From Sellimonas caecigallum (GTDB lineage: Bacteria > Bacillota > Clostridia > Lachnospirales > Lachnospiraceae), in NCBI RefSeq assembly GCF_019754295.1, contig NZ_VIRV01000003.1, positions 62,001 to 126,000 on the forward strand: a stretch of DNA of 64,000 nt, in the 5' to 3' direction. Below the pieces are notes generated by a model. The model saw only the letters and a program-made list of their open reading frames with translations. It ran no database searches and was not told the origin of the DNA. Both the position numbers and the translations under genes were made by a program. This document shows positions 16,604 through 24,970 of the stretch, one piece after another (within the stretch, counting starts at the first letter, position 1; each line of letters starts with the position of its first letter).

Positions 16604-18244
16604 TTACGCTCCGACTTTTCCAAGTCCCATTTCCTGTCCGATATTCAGAATGTGGTCTCCGATTCGTTCAAAGTCGGTAAGCATCTCTGAGTAGAGGATA
16701 CTTGCCTCATCCGAAGATTGCCCCGCTTCCATCCGGTCGATCTGATTCTGACGGTATGTCTTCGTCATATCATCGATCTTCTTTTCCACCGCTTCGACTT
16801 TGCGGAAATCTTCCTTGCTTCCTTTTTTGATCTGCTCCAGGATTTCCAAAGCTTCCAGGCAGATCGTCTTCATGGACGCCACTTCTTCCAACTCTGGTTT
16901 TGACAGCGAAATCCCCTTATCATCCATCATCTTCGTGTACTCGCAGATATTCATGGCGTGATCCCCGATGCGTTCCAGATTTCCGCACACTTTGAAGAGT
17001 GCGCTCATATATTTGGCATCTTTCTGGTTTGTCTCCTTCACGATGTTTTTGGAGATGTACTTGCAGATTTCTTTGTTGAGATAGTCAATGTACTCTTCCT
17101 TCTCCTCCACTTCAGGAAGCAGCTCCCCTCTGCCCTCTGCTACAGCAGCAAAACTCAGTTCCACGTTTTCTTTTGTCATGCCGATCATTCTGTGGATTTC
17201 CTGTTTGATTCCGTTGATAGCGATAGCGGACGTACCGATATGATTCTCGCCTTTCATCTGGATTGGACGGATAAATTCCAGGTGCATCTCCCCGGATTTG
17301 TCTTCTTCTTTGTCCGGCAGGATCTTTTCCGCAAACGAAGCAAGATATGTACCGAACGGAATCAGAAGGATCGTTGTGACAACGTTAAACAGCGTATGCA
17401 TATTGGCAATCTGCTGTGCCACGTTGCTCGGAGAGAGACTTTCGATCAGCCCTGTAAGAGGCGTCAATATACATACGATCGTAAAGATCGTCGTCCCGAT
17501 AATATTGAACGACAGATGGATGATCGTCGTTCTTTTTGCATTTCTGCTTGTCCCGATAGCCGCAAGAACCGCCGTGATACATGTCCCGATGTTTTGGCCA
17601 AACAGCACGAAAACTGCATTCGGGAGTGTCACAAGCCCGCTTGTCGCCAGCGCCTGCAGAATTCCTACAGATGCAGAAGACGACTGGATGATGGCGGTAA
17701 ACACTGCTCCGGCCAGAATACCAAGAAGCGGGTTGGAGAACTTCGTCATCAGAGATACAAACGCTTCCGAATCGCGAAGCGGCATCATCGCCGTACTCAT
17801 CATCTCCATACCAAGGAACAGGATTCCAAGCCCTGCCACGATCAATCCGTAATGGTGTGCCTTCTTGTTTTTTACGAACACAACCATGGCCACCCCGAGG
17901 AAAGCAAAAGCCGGAGCCAGTGCTCCCACATCAAGCGCGATCAGCTGACCTGTGATCGTCGTACCAATATTTGCCCCCATGATGATCCACACTGCCTGGC
18001 GAAGCGTCATCATACCGGAATTTACAAACCCCACTACCATGACGGTGGTGGCGGACGATGACTGAATGACTGCGGTAATTCCTGCCCCTACCAGCACTCC
18101 GAGGAACCGGTTGGCCGTAAGTCTCTCCAAAATTTTCTTCATCTTGTTTCCTGCTGCCGCTTCCAGGCCAGAACTCATCATCTGCATTCCGTAAAGAAAC
18201 AGCGCAAGTCCCCCCAAAAGACTCAGAATGTCTGTGATTTTCAT
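16604..18244 (-). CDS. Na/phosphate cotransporter with C-terminal PhoU-like domain
   Basis: 546 residues. Two Na/Pi-cotransport repeats, each with the hallmark QSSS motif (QSSSATTVMVVGFVNSG near 61-77 and QSSSASVGIL near 188-197), within about eight membrane segments (1-310), then a cytoplasmic helical PhoU-like region (about 335-546; ICKYISKNIV, RIGDHAMNI, ERIGDHILNI). Imports phosphate using the sodium gradient; the PhoU part is thought to sense or regulate. GGAGG precedes the ATG. Upstream repeats resembling Pho boxes suggest phosphate control. Confidence 0.93.
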   Translation of the reverse strand: MKITDILSLLGGLALFLYGMQMMSSGLEAAAGNKMKKILERLTANRFLGVLVGAGITAVIQSSSATTVMVVGFVNSGMMTLRQAVWIIMGANIGTTITGQLIALDVGALAPAFAFLGVAMVVFVKNKKAHHYGLIVAGLGILFLGMEMMSTAMMPLRDSEAFVSLMTKFSNPLLGILAGAVFTAIIQSSSASVGILQALATSGLVTLPNAVFVLFGQNIGTCITAVLAAIGTSRNAKRTTIIHLSFNIIGTTIFTIVCILTPLTGLIESLSPSNVAQQIANMHTLFNVVTTILLIPFGTYLASFAEKILPDKEEDKSGEMHLEFIRPIQMKGENHIGTSAIAINGIKQEIHRMIGMTKENVELSFAAVAEGRGELLPEVEEKEEYIDYLNKEICKYISKNIVKETNQKDAKYMSALFKVCGNLERIGDHAMNICEYTKMMDDKGISLSKPELEEVASMKTICLEALEILEQIKKGSKEDFRKVEAVEKKIDDMTKTYRQNQIDRMEAGQSSDEASILYSEMLTDFERIGDHILNIGQEMGLGKVGA

Positions 18245-18282
18245 TTTCTCTTCCTCCTGCGGACTTTTTCCGCGCCAAAAAT

Positions 18283-18412
18283 TTTACATATTTCTTATTT
18301 ATTTTTAACACTGCACTTACATTTGTACCTGAAACTTTCATTTTTTGCAATAGACTATACGTAAAATTAACAATTTTTACATGGATTTTACATTGGCGCA
18401 TAATTTTTAACA
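18283..18412. promoter_or_regulatory. Direct-repeat array resembling PhoP boxes
   Basis: On the plus strand: TTTACA 18283, CTTATT 18294, TTAACA 18305 and CTTACA 18316 (exact 11-base steps), then TTAACA 18367, TTTACA 18376, TTTACA 18387 (11-base step) and TTAACA 18407. Bacillus PhoP binds TT(A/T)ACA repeats with about this spacing. The repeats read opposite to the transporter gene, and the region is AT-rich, so chance occurrence is possible. Confidence 0.4.
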
Positions 18413-18429
18413 AAGTTTTTCCGCATTTA

Positions 18430-18461
18430 AAAAGGATGTGCGCGTCTTTACACATCCTTTT
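18430..18461 (-). terminator. Terminator of the padR-HAAS operon
   Basis: AAAAGGATGTG and CACATCCTTTT flank a 10-base loop; the A run on the left gives a T tract on the minus strand. Confidence 0.85.
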
Positions 18462-18466
18462 CTCTG

Positions 18467-18994
18467 TCAATTCCAGACAACCAGCTGCTCCTTGTTCTTC
18501 GGATTGATCCGGAATTCGATTTTTTCGATATACTGTATCTCGTAAGATCCAATCTTTCCTTTTTTCAGATCGCTTAAGATCATATCTCTGGCGTCAAACA
18601 GGTTGGCAACTTCATTTGTATCTTTCCATTCCATACAGAGCTGAAAGTACTGGCATCCATCTTGCCGTTCTATATTTTCCTCAAAATAAGGCTGGCCGAT
18701 CTGTTGTGCGTTGTAAGAAATCCTGTAGTTTACCGTATTTTCCGACACATGTTCGTCGTATATGACCTCCGTATGCTGGCTTTTCGGAACGCTGAATGTA
18801 TTGATGTAAACCGCCTCTTTCGACGGATCCACTGGGAAGTTCCCCTCTGTTACCTTTTCTTCTACCATGCCTACAATTTTCCGGCCGCCATAGTCAAGGG
18901 AGAAAAACTCTATCGCTGCGATTCCCCCTCCGATTCCTGCTGTCAAAGCTCCGATGAGCAAAACAATCAGCGCATGCTTCCTATATTTTCTCAC
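18467..18994 (-). CDS. Membrane-anchored extracytoplasmic protein, unknown function
   Basis: 175 residues, one N-terminal membrane helix (about residues 8-30) and a soluble domain outside the cell. No recognised motif. The start is GTG at 18994 with GGAGG 8 bases upstream; it begins 3 bases after the HAAS gene stops, so the pair is surely cotranscribed. In padR-HAAS operons the third gene is often a surface or membrane protein (adhesin-like DUF4097 in many); this one does not look like DUF4097. Function unknown. Confidence 0.8.
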   Translation of the reverse strand: MRKYRKHALIVLLIGALTAGIGGGIAAIEFFSLDYGGRKIVGMVEEKVTEGNFPVDPSKEAVYINTFSVPKSQHTEVIYDEHVSENTVNYRISYNAQQIGQPYFEENIERQDGCQYFQLCMEWKDTNEVANLFDARDMILSDLKKGKIGSYEIQYIEKIEFRINPKNKEQLVVWN

Positions 18995-18997
18995 GTC

Positions 18998-19771
18998 CTA
19001 TTCCTCCATTCTTTCTTCCGGTTCTCCCGGGAAATCAGCTGCTGACCGAGCCTGTATCCTCCTTTTCCTGAATCTTCGGAAGCAGCTGCCAAACAAAACA
19101 GCCATAGATGCAAAGGCAGCAAAAAAACCAAGACTTAAGAGGGAAGCTCCGATTACCGGATATCCGCCGAATACAAGGACAAAAAGACATCCAAAAGCAA
19201 ACAGGAAAAAAAGTGCAGATACTCCAAACATCAATGCCGACAGAAACAGGATACTGTTCCAGCAGAGAATACATATATTACACATCCATTCTCCTATTCG
19301 CGACAGCATGCGATGCTCGTTTTTGGCATGGGAAAATTTCTTATGTATTATCTGAAATCTCTCCCTGAGCATTTTAAAACCTCTTCTTTTTGTCTCTTGC
19401 GCATCTGCATCCTCTTTCGCTTTTCTGCGTCTTTCTTTTAAGTTTTCCCATTGTTCTCTCTGGCTTTTCCCGATCATCTTTACATGGTTTCCAGCTTTTC
19501 CAAACAGTGATGCTGCGGATCCAACCAGATTCTTTTCTTTCTTTTCCTGCCCTTGTGTGCCAAATTCCGGATTCACATGATACGCTTCCAGAATATCAGA
19601 TGCCAGTTCCTCAATATTTCCAAAGTCACTGATGGCTTCTTCCTCACTCTGGCCGCTTTTGATCTTAAGATCAATGTGCTGTGCATATTCATCCAGAATA
19701 TCCTGCTGCTCCTTTGTCTCAAGGACCCGGAGATGACTCTTTAATTCATCCAAAAACTCCCTTTTATTCAT
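18998..19771 (-). CDS. HAAS (DUF1700) domain membrane protein
   Basis: 257 residues. The N-terminal HAAS helical domain (MNKREFLDELKSHL..., about 1-60, with DFGNIEELASDI) is followed by a basic linker (about 80-160) and three hydrophobic segments (about 170-240). HAAS proteins pair with PadR regulators and membrane proteins, and are thought to signal or modulate them. The ATG at 19771 overlaps the padR stop as ATGA and has GGAG upstream, which decides this start over one at 19822. Confidence 0.88.
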   Translation of the reverse strand: MNKREFLDELKSHLRVLETKEQQDILDEYAQHIDLKIKSGQSEEEAISDFGNIEELASDILEAYHVNPEFGTQGQEKKEKNLVGSAASLFGKAGNHVKMIGKSQREQWENLKERRRKAKEDADAQETKRRGFKMLRERFQIIHKKFSHAKNEHRMLSRIGEWMCNICILCWNSILFLSALMFGVSALFFLFAFGCLFVLVFGGYPVIGASLLSLGFFAAFASMAVLFGSCFRRFRKRRIQARSAADFPGEPEERMEE

Positions 19772-20085
19772 ACGTTCCGCTCCTTCAAAAAAAGATTTAC
19801 CCGCTTCTGAAATTCTTCCCACTCTGCCACCAGACGATCCCGATATAAAATCCCTGCCGCGGTCAGATGATAATACTTTCTTGGCGGCCCCTCCGAAGAT
19901 TCTCTCAGATATGTCTCGAAATAATGTTCATTCGTAAGCCGTTTCAAAAGCGGATATATCGTACCTTCATTTACATCGATGACTTTCGATACCTCTGTGA
20001 CCAGTTCATACCCGTACATATCCCTGTTCCGGACTGATTCCAGCACGATCATCTCCAACACCCCTTTTTTAAACTGTGGATTCAT
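19768..20085 (-). CDS. PadR family transcriptional regulator
   Basis: 105 residues: winged helix with MYGYELVTEVSKVIDVNEGTIYPLLKRL spread over about 23-50 and wing RKYYHLTAAG (69-78), short C-terminal helix. Typical of small PadR-s2 repressors controlling their own operon. GGAGG precedes the ATG. Translationally coupled to the HAAS gene. The promoter (TTGACA on the minus strand at 20130-20135) overlaps direct ACTATAC repeats, consistent with self-regulation. Confidence 0.93.
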   Translation of the reverse strand: MNPQFKKGVLEMIVLESVRNRDMYGYELVTEVSKVIDVNEGTIYPLLKRLTNEHYFETYLRESSEGPPRKYYHLTAAGILYRDRLVAEWEEFQKRVNLFLKERNV

Positions 20086-20103
20086 ACCTTCCCTCCTTTT
20101 AAT

Positions 20104-20135
20104 ATTATACTATACCTACTACTATACATTGTCAA
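20104..20135 (-). promoter_or_regulatory. padR promoter with ACTATAC direct repeats
   Basis: Consensus -35 TTGACA (20130-20135, minus). ACTATAC occurs at 20109-20115 and 20121-20127 (plus strand, 12-base step) within the spacer and -10 zone, where PadR itself may bind. The exact -10 is unclear. Confidence 0.5.
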
Positions 20136-20166
20136 GTACTGATCATAAAACAATAGTATGATCGAC

Positions 20167-20207
20167 AAAACCCCACAGGAAATCTTGATCGTTTCCTGTG
20201 GGGTTTT
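20167..20207 (-). terminator. Terminator of the Gld-type ABC operon
   Basis: AAAACCCCACAGGAAA (20167-20182) pairs with TTTCCTGTGGGGTTTT (20192-20207). Confidence 0.9.
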
Positions 20208-20212
20208 CTTTT

Positions 20213-20767
20213 TTACTCTTCAGCTTCTGTCTCTTCAGACGTATCAACAAGCGTGTCTTTGTCAAACTCCAGCGCATTTATAAGAAAGTAAGAAACAGTA
20301 TATACCTTTTCTTTGTCCCCTGTTGTCATATAGTAATCGGAGCCTGCGCCATCTCCTATGTAGATATTCTGTGCTGTCCCGTCTTCGTCGGTAACAGTAA
20401 TCGTATAGAGCGGCGTATCCAGTCCATAGCTTTCGATGCTGTCCGGATCCTTGATCTCTCTTTCCGCCTGTATATCTGACACCTGATCTGCGATAGACTG
20501 AATGGCTGTCTGCCGAAGCACAGTCTCTTTGTCGTCTTTCAGATACCATGTTCCGTCTTCTTTTACGAATGCCATGCTGCTTCCGTCATCCGCGGAGTAC
20601 GCGATTTCTTTCGGATTTTTCACATTGATGACTTGAATGATCTCCGCTTTTTCTTTTTCTTCCTGCTTTTCCTGTTTTCTGGCGTTCATGCTTCTCATAC
20701 CGAAATATACAACTATAAGCGCCAACAGGATAAAAATAAGGATGATCAGACCTTTCTTCTGTTTCAT
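20213..20767 (-). CDS. DUF4340 domain protein
   Basis: 184 residues: one N-terminal membrane helix (about 5-24), a charged stalk and a beta-rich extracytoplasmic DUF4340-type repeat (WYLKDD, ESYGLDTPLYTITVTDEDG, IYIGDGAGSDYY). DUF4340 proteins often accompany GldG-type ABC auxiliary proteins; function unknown. ATG at 20767, AGGTGG upstream, is preferred over a GTG at 20776. Last gene of a four-gene operon. Confidence 0.85.
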   Translation of the reverse strand: MKQKKGLIILIFILLALIVVYFGMRSMNARKQEKQEEKEKAEIIQVINVKNPKEIAYSADDGSSMAFVKEDGTWYLKDDKETVLRQTAIQSIADQVSDIQAEREIKDPDSIESYGLDTPLYTITVTDEDGTAQNIYIGDGAGSDYYMTTGDKEKVYTVSYFLINALEFDKDTLVDTSEETEAEE

Positions 20768-20776
20768 TGCTTCCAC

Positions 20777-22198
20777 CTACGCCTTTCTTCTCTTCATCCA
20801 TACGGCAAATCCACATACAAGAACGATGCCCGGTACCCCAAAGATCAGAAAGCTGCTGATGGCTCCAGCATGCTGTACAGTGTTGAACTGGACTGCCAGA
20901 CTCTTCGCTTTGATGGACACATTTTCCACATCGTCGAAGTTATTCATAACCATGTTCAGGAAGAGTGTGGAGTTATCCAAATTGGAAAAATAATCCGTAA
21001 CCTGAGCATCAATCATGCTTTCCGATGCAAGAACTGTCAGTTTCGCGTCATTTTCGGATGCGACAGCTCCAAGGACATATTCGCCTTGTGTCTGTTCTTC
21101 TTCTGTTACCGCATATGCCTGCTCTGATGTCGTGAGGAAATTCTCTACCGTAAGGGTATCCCTCTGGTCGCTCATCTTCACAAAACCGCCGGAATTGATC
21201 ATCAGCACCATGTCGCTTTCCAATCCTTGTGCCAGTGTGCCGGAAGCGGAAACCTGAGGGAAGATATAGTAGTAATTTCCCTGATAGCTGCGCTGCATAT
21301 CAGCGATATATCCGCTTATCTTTTTCATTCCGTACTGTTCCATAAAGGCATCCAGATTCGGAGTGTCTGCCATGGGATCGCCCATGATATAGATGACTTT
21401 GCCTCCATTTCCCATGTAATCCAGAAGCATTGTCTTTTCCTGCTCTGAGATATCGCTCGACGGTGCATTGATCAACAGCATATCACAGTCTGAAGGCATT
21501 TCCTTCGTCATCAGAAGATTCAGCTCTTCTGTCGTTATATTGGATTTTCCAAGTTCTTCTTCGATGGAAGTGGAAAGCGTCATCTCTCCGTGTCCTGATG
21601 TCCGGTAGATCTTCTTCTTCACATCGCTTGTTACCTGGTTTACAGCACTTGTGAGCTGTCCGTCTGCATCGAACTCAGATTCTGAGATGGAGCCGGTCGT
21701 ATAGTAGGAACTGTAATCCGACACGATGATATCGGTAAACGGTACAGAGACACTTTTATTTGTCTCCTCACAGGAAACGACGATAGAGTCACTCTGCGCA
21801 TCGTTCTCCTGCATTTGCTGAGGATGTGCGATTGGATCCACCCATTCTACTGTGATCTTGTCTGTCAAAGCTGTATATTTGTCGAGAAACGTCTTGATCC
21901 TTTCGTCTGTATCCGATCGGTCTGCATAGACAGTAAATACAATATCCTGTTCCAGATTCTTTAGTATCTTTTTACTTTTTGAGGAAATCCCGTAAATATT
22001 TTTATCACTCACATCAATCTGCGTTACCTTATCCGGAAGCTGACCTGCGATCAGGTTTATGACAACCGCAATGACGATGACGACCGCAGCCATAGCGACA
22101 CTGTATGTACCCTTTCTGCTCTGGACGCTTTGAAACCTGTCTTTTACGCTTACCTTTTCCTTCTCTTCCTGTGGTGTCTTCTTTTTCCATTTCAACAT
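20777..22198 (-). CDS. GldG-family ABC transporter auxiliary protein
   Basis: 473 residues. Short basic N-terminus, membrane helix near 33-52, a large extracytoplasmic region of the ABC_transp_aux type (about 60-430; KSKKILKNLEQDIVFTVYADR, TSGHGEMTL, YMGNGGKVIYIMGDP), and a C-terminal membrane helix (about 445-468) ending in WMKRRKA. In Bacteroidetes such proteins join GldA and GldF in gliding; in Firmicutes, which do not glide this way, the job is unknown. GGAGG before ATG; follows the permease after 12 bases. Confidence 0.88.
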   Translation of the reverse strand: MLKWKKKTPQEEKEKVSVKDRFQSVQSRKGTYSVAMAAVVIVIAVVINLIAGQLPDKVTQIDVSDKNIYGISSKSKKILKNLEQDIVFTVYADRSDTDERIKTFLDKYTALTDKITVEWVDPIAHPQQMQENDAQSDSIVVSCEETNKSVSVPFTDIIVSDYSSYYTTGSISESEFDADGQLTSAVNQVTSDVKKKIYRTSGHGEMTLSTSIEEELGKSNITTEELNLLMTKEMPSDCDMLLINAPSSDISEQEKTMLLDYMGNGGKVIYIMGDPMADTPNLDAFMEQYGMKKISGYIADMQRSYQGNYYYIFPQVSASGTLAQGLESDMVLMINSGGFVKMSDQRDTLTVENFLTTSEQAYAVTEEEQTQGEYVLGAVASENDAKLTVLASESMIDAQVTDYFSNLDNSTLFLNMVMNNFDDVENVSIKAKSLAVQFNTVQHAGAISSFLIFGVPGIVLVCGFAVWMKRRKA

Positions 22199-22210
22199 GT
22201 CCTGTCCCTC

Positions 22211-23077
22211 CTAACTAAATCTTCTTTTCTGAATGGTCTGTACAGTCAGGAACAAGAATACCCCGATCAAAGTCAGATAAAAGACAATTCCTTTTACATC
22301 CAGCAGATTATTATCGGAAACGTTGGTAAACACGTTTGTGAGAGCAAAGTTTCCCAGTATTTTTTCCAAAATCCCCTCGTACACTGAAGATTTTACGAAA
22401 TAAATGACAAGGAGCACAATACTGCCGGCTGCCTCGATACCGCTGCTCAGCACGATATTTCTTGTCATATGATAAACAAACATGACACAAAGTGTCATAA
22501 TGATCCAGATTCCAGCCATTCCTCCGATGGCATTGGACGGCAGAAAGCTCATTAGCCCCTCCCAAAGATAAAGGATCATCAGGACGCCAAACGTGCTGAT
22601 GGCTGCAATGATCTGGCTTTCCGTCAGCGCTGAGAGAAAACTTCCAATGGCGATGTAAACGCACCCCATGAGGAAAAAGACAAAAATGGCCGTATAATCC
22701 GCAAGAAAATATGCTTTTCCCTGTGTTTTGATGATCAGCGGGTACGCACAGAAAATAATGCATGGGATGAGAAATATTGTGACCATGGCAAGGTATTTTC
22801 CTGCCACCACCTTCCCTACGCTGACCGGGGAAGTCAAAAGGAGCTGATCCGTCTTATTTTTTCGTTCTTCAGAAAAACTCCGCATTGTGAGCACCGGGAC
22901 GGCGATCAGAAGCACAAACATGACTCCGCTCAATGAATAGGAAAAATACGGATATCCGCTGTGCAGATTGTATGCCATAAAATATATCCCTGTGATGACA
23001 GCTAAAAACGCGATAAAAATACTTCCAGTCATAGAGTAAAAATAGGATTTAAATTCTCTTTTATAAATTGCCAGCAT
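22211..23077 (-). CDS. ABC-2 type permease, GldF-like
   Basis: 288 residues with six membrane segments and the N-terminal MLAIYKREFKSYFYS amphipathic helix typical of ABC-2 permeases. RSFSEERKNKTDQLLLTSPV is the conserved coupling stretch of this subfamily. Overlaps the ATPase gene by 17 bases and has GGGGGG upstream, so the two are translated together. Confidence 0.92.
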   Translation of the reverse strand: MLAIYKREFKSYFYSMTGSIFIAFLAVITGIYFMAYNLHSGYPYFSYSLSGVMFVLLIAVPVLTMRSFSEERKNKTDQLLLTSPVSVGKVVAGKYLAMVTIFLIPCIIFCAYPLIIKTQGKAYFLADYTAIFVFFLMGCVYIAIGSFLSALTESQIIAAISTFGVLMILYLWEGLMSFLPSNAIGGMAGIWIIMTLCVMFVYHMTRNIVLSSGIEAAGSIVLLVIYFVKSSVYEGILEKILGNFALTNVFTNVSDNNLLDVKGIVFYLTLIGVFLFLTVQTIQKRRFS

Positions 23078-24017
23078 ATGCTGTCCCCCCTTCCTGTGTC
23101 AGTTCAAGGAAGATATCTTCCAGCGTCTTCTTCTGCTGATACATTGTAAGAAGCGCACTGTCCTCCCTTGCAAATGCGCGGAAAATCTCTTCTCTCACAT
23201 CCAGACCCGGCTCAGCTTCTATGAGGGCTCTCGTGATGCCTGGCTCTGACTTTGGATAGGTCACATTCGTGATTCCCGCCACTTTGGACAAAATCTCCTC
23301 TGTCCGTTCTGGCAAAAGTCTCGTCTCAATCTCCAAAGCTTCACGTCCGGCCATCTGTTTTTCCATATTTTCCGGTGTATCGCTTGCCACAAGTTTTCCC
23401 TTGGATATGATCATAATGTGATCGCATACTTCCCTCACTTCCGCCAATATATGAGAACTTAGGATGACCGTATGCTCTTTTGCAAGTTCCCGGATCAGTT
23501 CCCGGATCTCAATGATCTGTTTCGGATCCAGCCCTACTGTCGGCTCATCCAGGATGATCGTCTCCGGGAAACCAAGTACTGCCTGCGCAAGCCCCACTCT
23601 CTGTTTATACCCTTTGGAAAGGTTTTTAATGAGACGGTCTTTTACATCGTAGATCCGCACAAGTTTCATGACTTTATTGACTTCATCTTTTCTGTCCTGC
23701 TTCTTTACTTTCTTAAGTTCCGCCGCAAACATCAGGTACTCTTTTACCGTCATATCCACATAAAGAGGAGGTATCTCCGGCAGATAGCCAACTGCCTTTT
23801 TTGCCTCTTCCGGCTCTTTCAAAATATCGTGTCCGTTGATCCGAACTTCGCCTTCCGTTGCGCCGAGATACCCCGTCATAATATTCATTGTAGTAGATTT
23901 TCCAGCGCCATTAGGCCCCAGCAGTCCATAAATATGGCCTTTTTCGATCTGAAAACTCAGATGGTCAACCGCTGTATGATTTCCATACTTTTTAACCAGA
24001 TTTTTTACTTCGATCAA
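23061..24017 (-). CDS. ABC transporter ATP-binding protein, GldA-like
   Basis: 318 residues. Walker A GPNGAGKST, Q loop near LPEIPPLY, signature LSKGYKQRVGLA, Walker B TIILDEPTVGLDP, switch His in LSSHI; a C-terminal regulatory stretch of about 90 residues follows. Start: TTG at 24017, because GGGAGGG (24027-24033) lies 9 bases upstream and the protein then begins as IEVKNLVKKYG, the usual N-terminus; an ATG at 24035 lacks a ribosome site. First gene of the operon ATPase-permease-GldG-DUF4340. Confidence 0.93.
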   Translation of the reverse strand: MIEVKNLVKKYGNHTAVDHLSFQIEKGHIYGLLGPNGAGKSTTMNIMTGYLGATEGEVRINGHDILKEPEEAKKAVGYLPEIPPLYVDMTVKEYLMFAAELKKVKKQDRKDEVNKVMKLVRIYDVKDRLIKNLSKGYKQRVGLAQAVLGFPETIILDEPTVGLDPKQIIEIRELIRELAKEHTVILSSHILAEVREVCDHIMIISKGKLVASDTPENMEKQMAGREALEIETRLLPERTEEILSKVAGITNVTYPKSEPGITRALIEAEPGLDVREEIFRAFAREDSALLTMYQQKKTLEDIFLELTQEGGTAYAGNL

Positions 24018-24173
24018 TGTTTTTGTCCCTCCCATACAGTCTTTCTCATATATCTTTGCGCAGGGAACCCCTGCTCAAGTCTACGGACTACATTACCAGC
24101 AAAATGTGTATATTCTGTGCATAAAATGTGTTAAAAAAAAGAAACCGCTCGACCATTTTTCCTTCCCTTCATC

Positions 24174-24202
24174 TTGCTTCTTCATTCCGGTTATATTATG
24201 AT
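24174..24202 (+). promoter_or_regulatory. Promoter of the sugar acetyltransferase gene
   Basis: TTGCTT (24174-24179), 17-base spacer, TATGAT (24197-24202). Confidence 0.5.
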
Positions 24203-24244
24203 AGTCTTTACAATATAACTGCTATTCAGAAAGGATGACAAAAT

Positions 24245-24907
24245 ATGAAATACGAGATGGATTCTGCCGATGCGGCAAAAAGAATGGCTGAAGGGAGACT
24301 TTACATTCCCTACGATCCAGAGATTTTAAAAAAGCAATTTGACTGTCTGGAAAAGCTCTATGACTTCAATCAGACACGTCCCCACGATCTGGAACTGCGG
24401 CAGACGCTTCTGAAAGATATGTTTGCCGAGATTGGGGAAGGATGCTATATCGAGCCGCCTCTCCACGCAAATTTCGGCGGCCATCATGTCCATTTTGGCA
24501 ACAATGTGTACGCAAATTTCAATCTTACCCTCGTCGATGACGGACATATCTATGTGGGAGATAAGACGATGATCGGCCCAAATGTGACAATCGCTACAGC
24601 CGGACATCCGATCCAGCCTACACTGCGCTACCTGGAAATGCAGTACAATATCGACGTGCACATCGGAAAAAATGTATGGATCGGCGCAGGAAGTGTGATC
24701 CTCCCTGGAGTGACCATCGGAGACAACACCGTCATCGGCGCCGGAAGCATTGTCACAAAAGATATCCCTTCCAACGTGGTAGCTGTCGGAAATCCATGCC
24801 ATGTCATGAGAGAGATCGGCGAACACGACCGGGAATATTACTTCCGCAGCCGGAAGATCGATCTGGACATTCCGGATATTTCGAATGTGTACGATACCGG
24901 CTTGTAA
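24245..24907 (+). CDS. Sugar O-acetyltransferase (maltose/galactoside acetyltransferase family)
   Basis: 220 residues. N-terminal Mac domain (about 1-55, MAEGRLYIPYDPEILKK), then a left-handed beta-helix of hexapeptide repeats (IGPNVTIATAGHP, IGKNVWIGAGSVILPGVTIG, IGAGSIVTKDIPSNVVAVGNP). His in TAGHP is the catalytic base that transfers acetyl from acetyl-CoA to a sugar hydroxyl. The sugar cannot be named from sequence. AAAGGATG before the ATG; monocistronic. Confidence 0.93.
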   Translation: MKYEMDSADAAKRMAEGRLYIPYDPEILKKQFDCLEKLYDFNQTRPHDLELRQTLLKDMFAEIGEGCYIEPPLHANFGGHHVHFGNNVYANFNLTLVDDGHIYVGDKTMIGPNVTIATAGHPIQPTLRYLEMQYNIDVHIGKNVWIGAGSVILPGVTIGDNTVIGAGSIVTKDIPSNVVAVGNPCHVMREIGEHDREYYFRSRKIDLDIPDISNVYDTGL

Positions 24908-24927
24908 TGAAATCGCACTTTATACCC

Positions 24928-24966
24928 AAAAACCAGGGAATCCGTTATCCGGTCCCCTGGTTTTTT
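24928..24966. terminator. Bidirectional terminator, acetyltransferase / PfkB kinase
   Basis: AAAAACCAGGG pairs with CCCCTGGTTTTTT around a loop of about 15 bases. Confidence 0.85.
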
Positions 24967-24970
24967 ATTC

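Noticed and set aside
16958-18061. 367-residue plus-strand frame opposite the Na/Pi transporter
   Set aside because: Arg/His-rich shadow of the transporter gene; no ribosome site or family motif.
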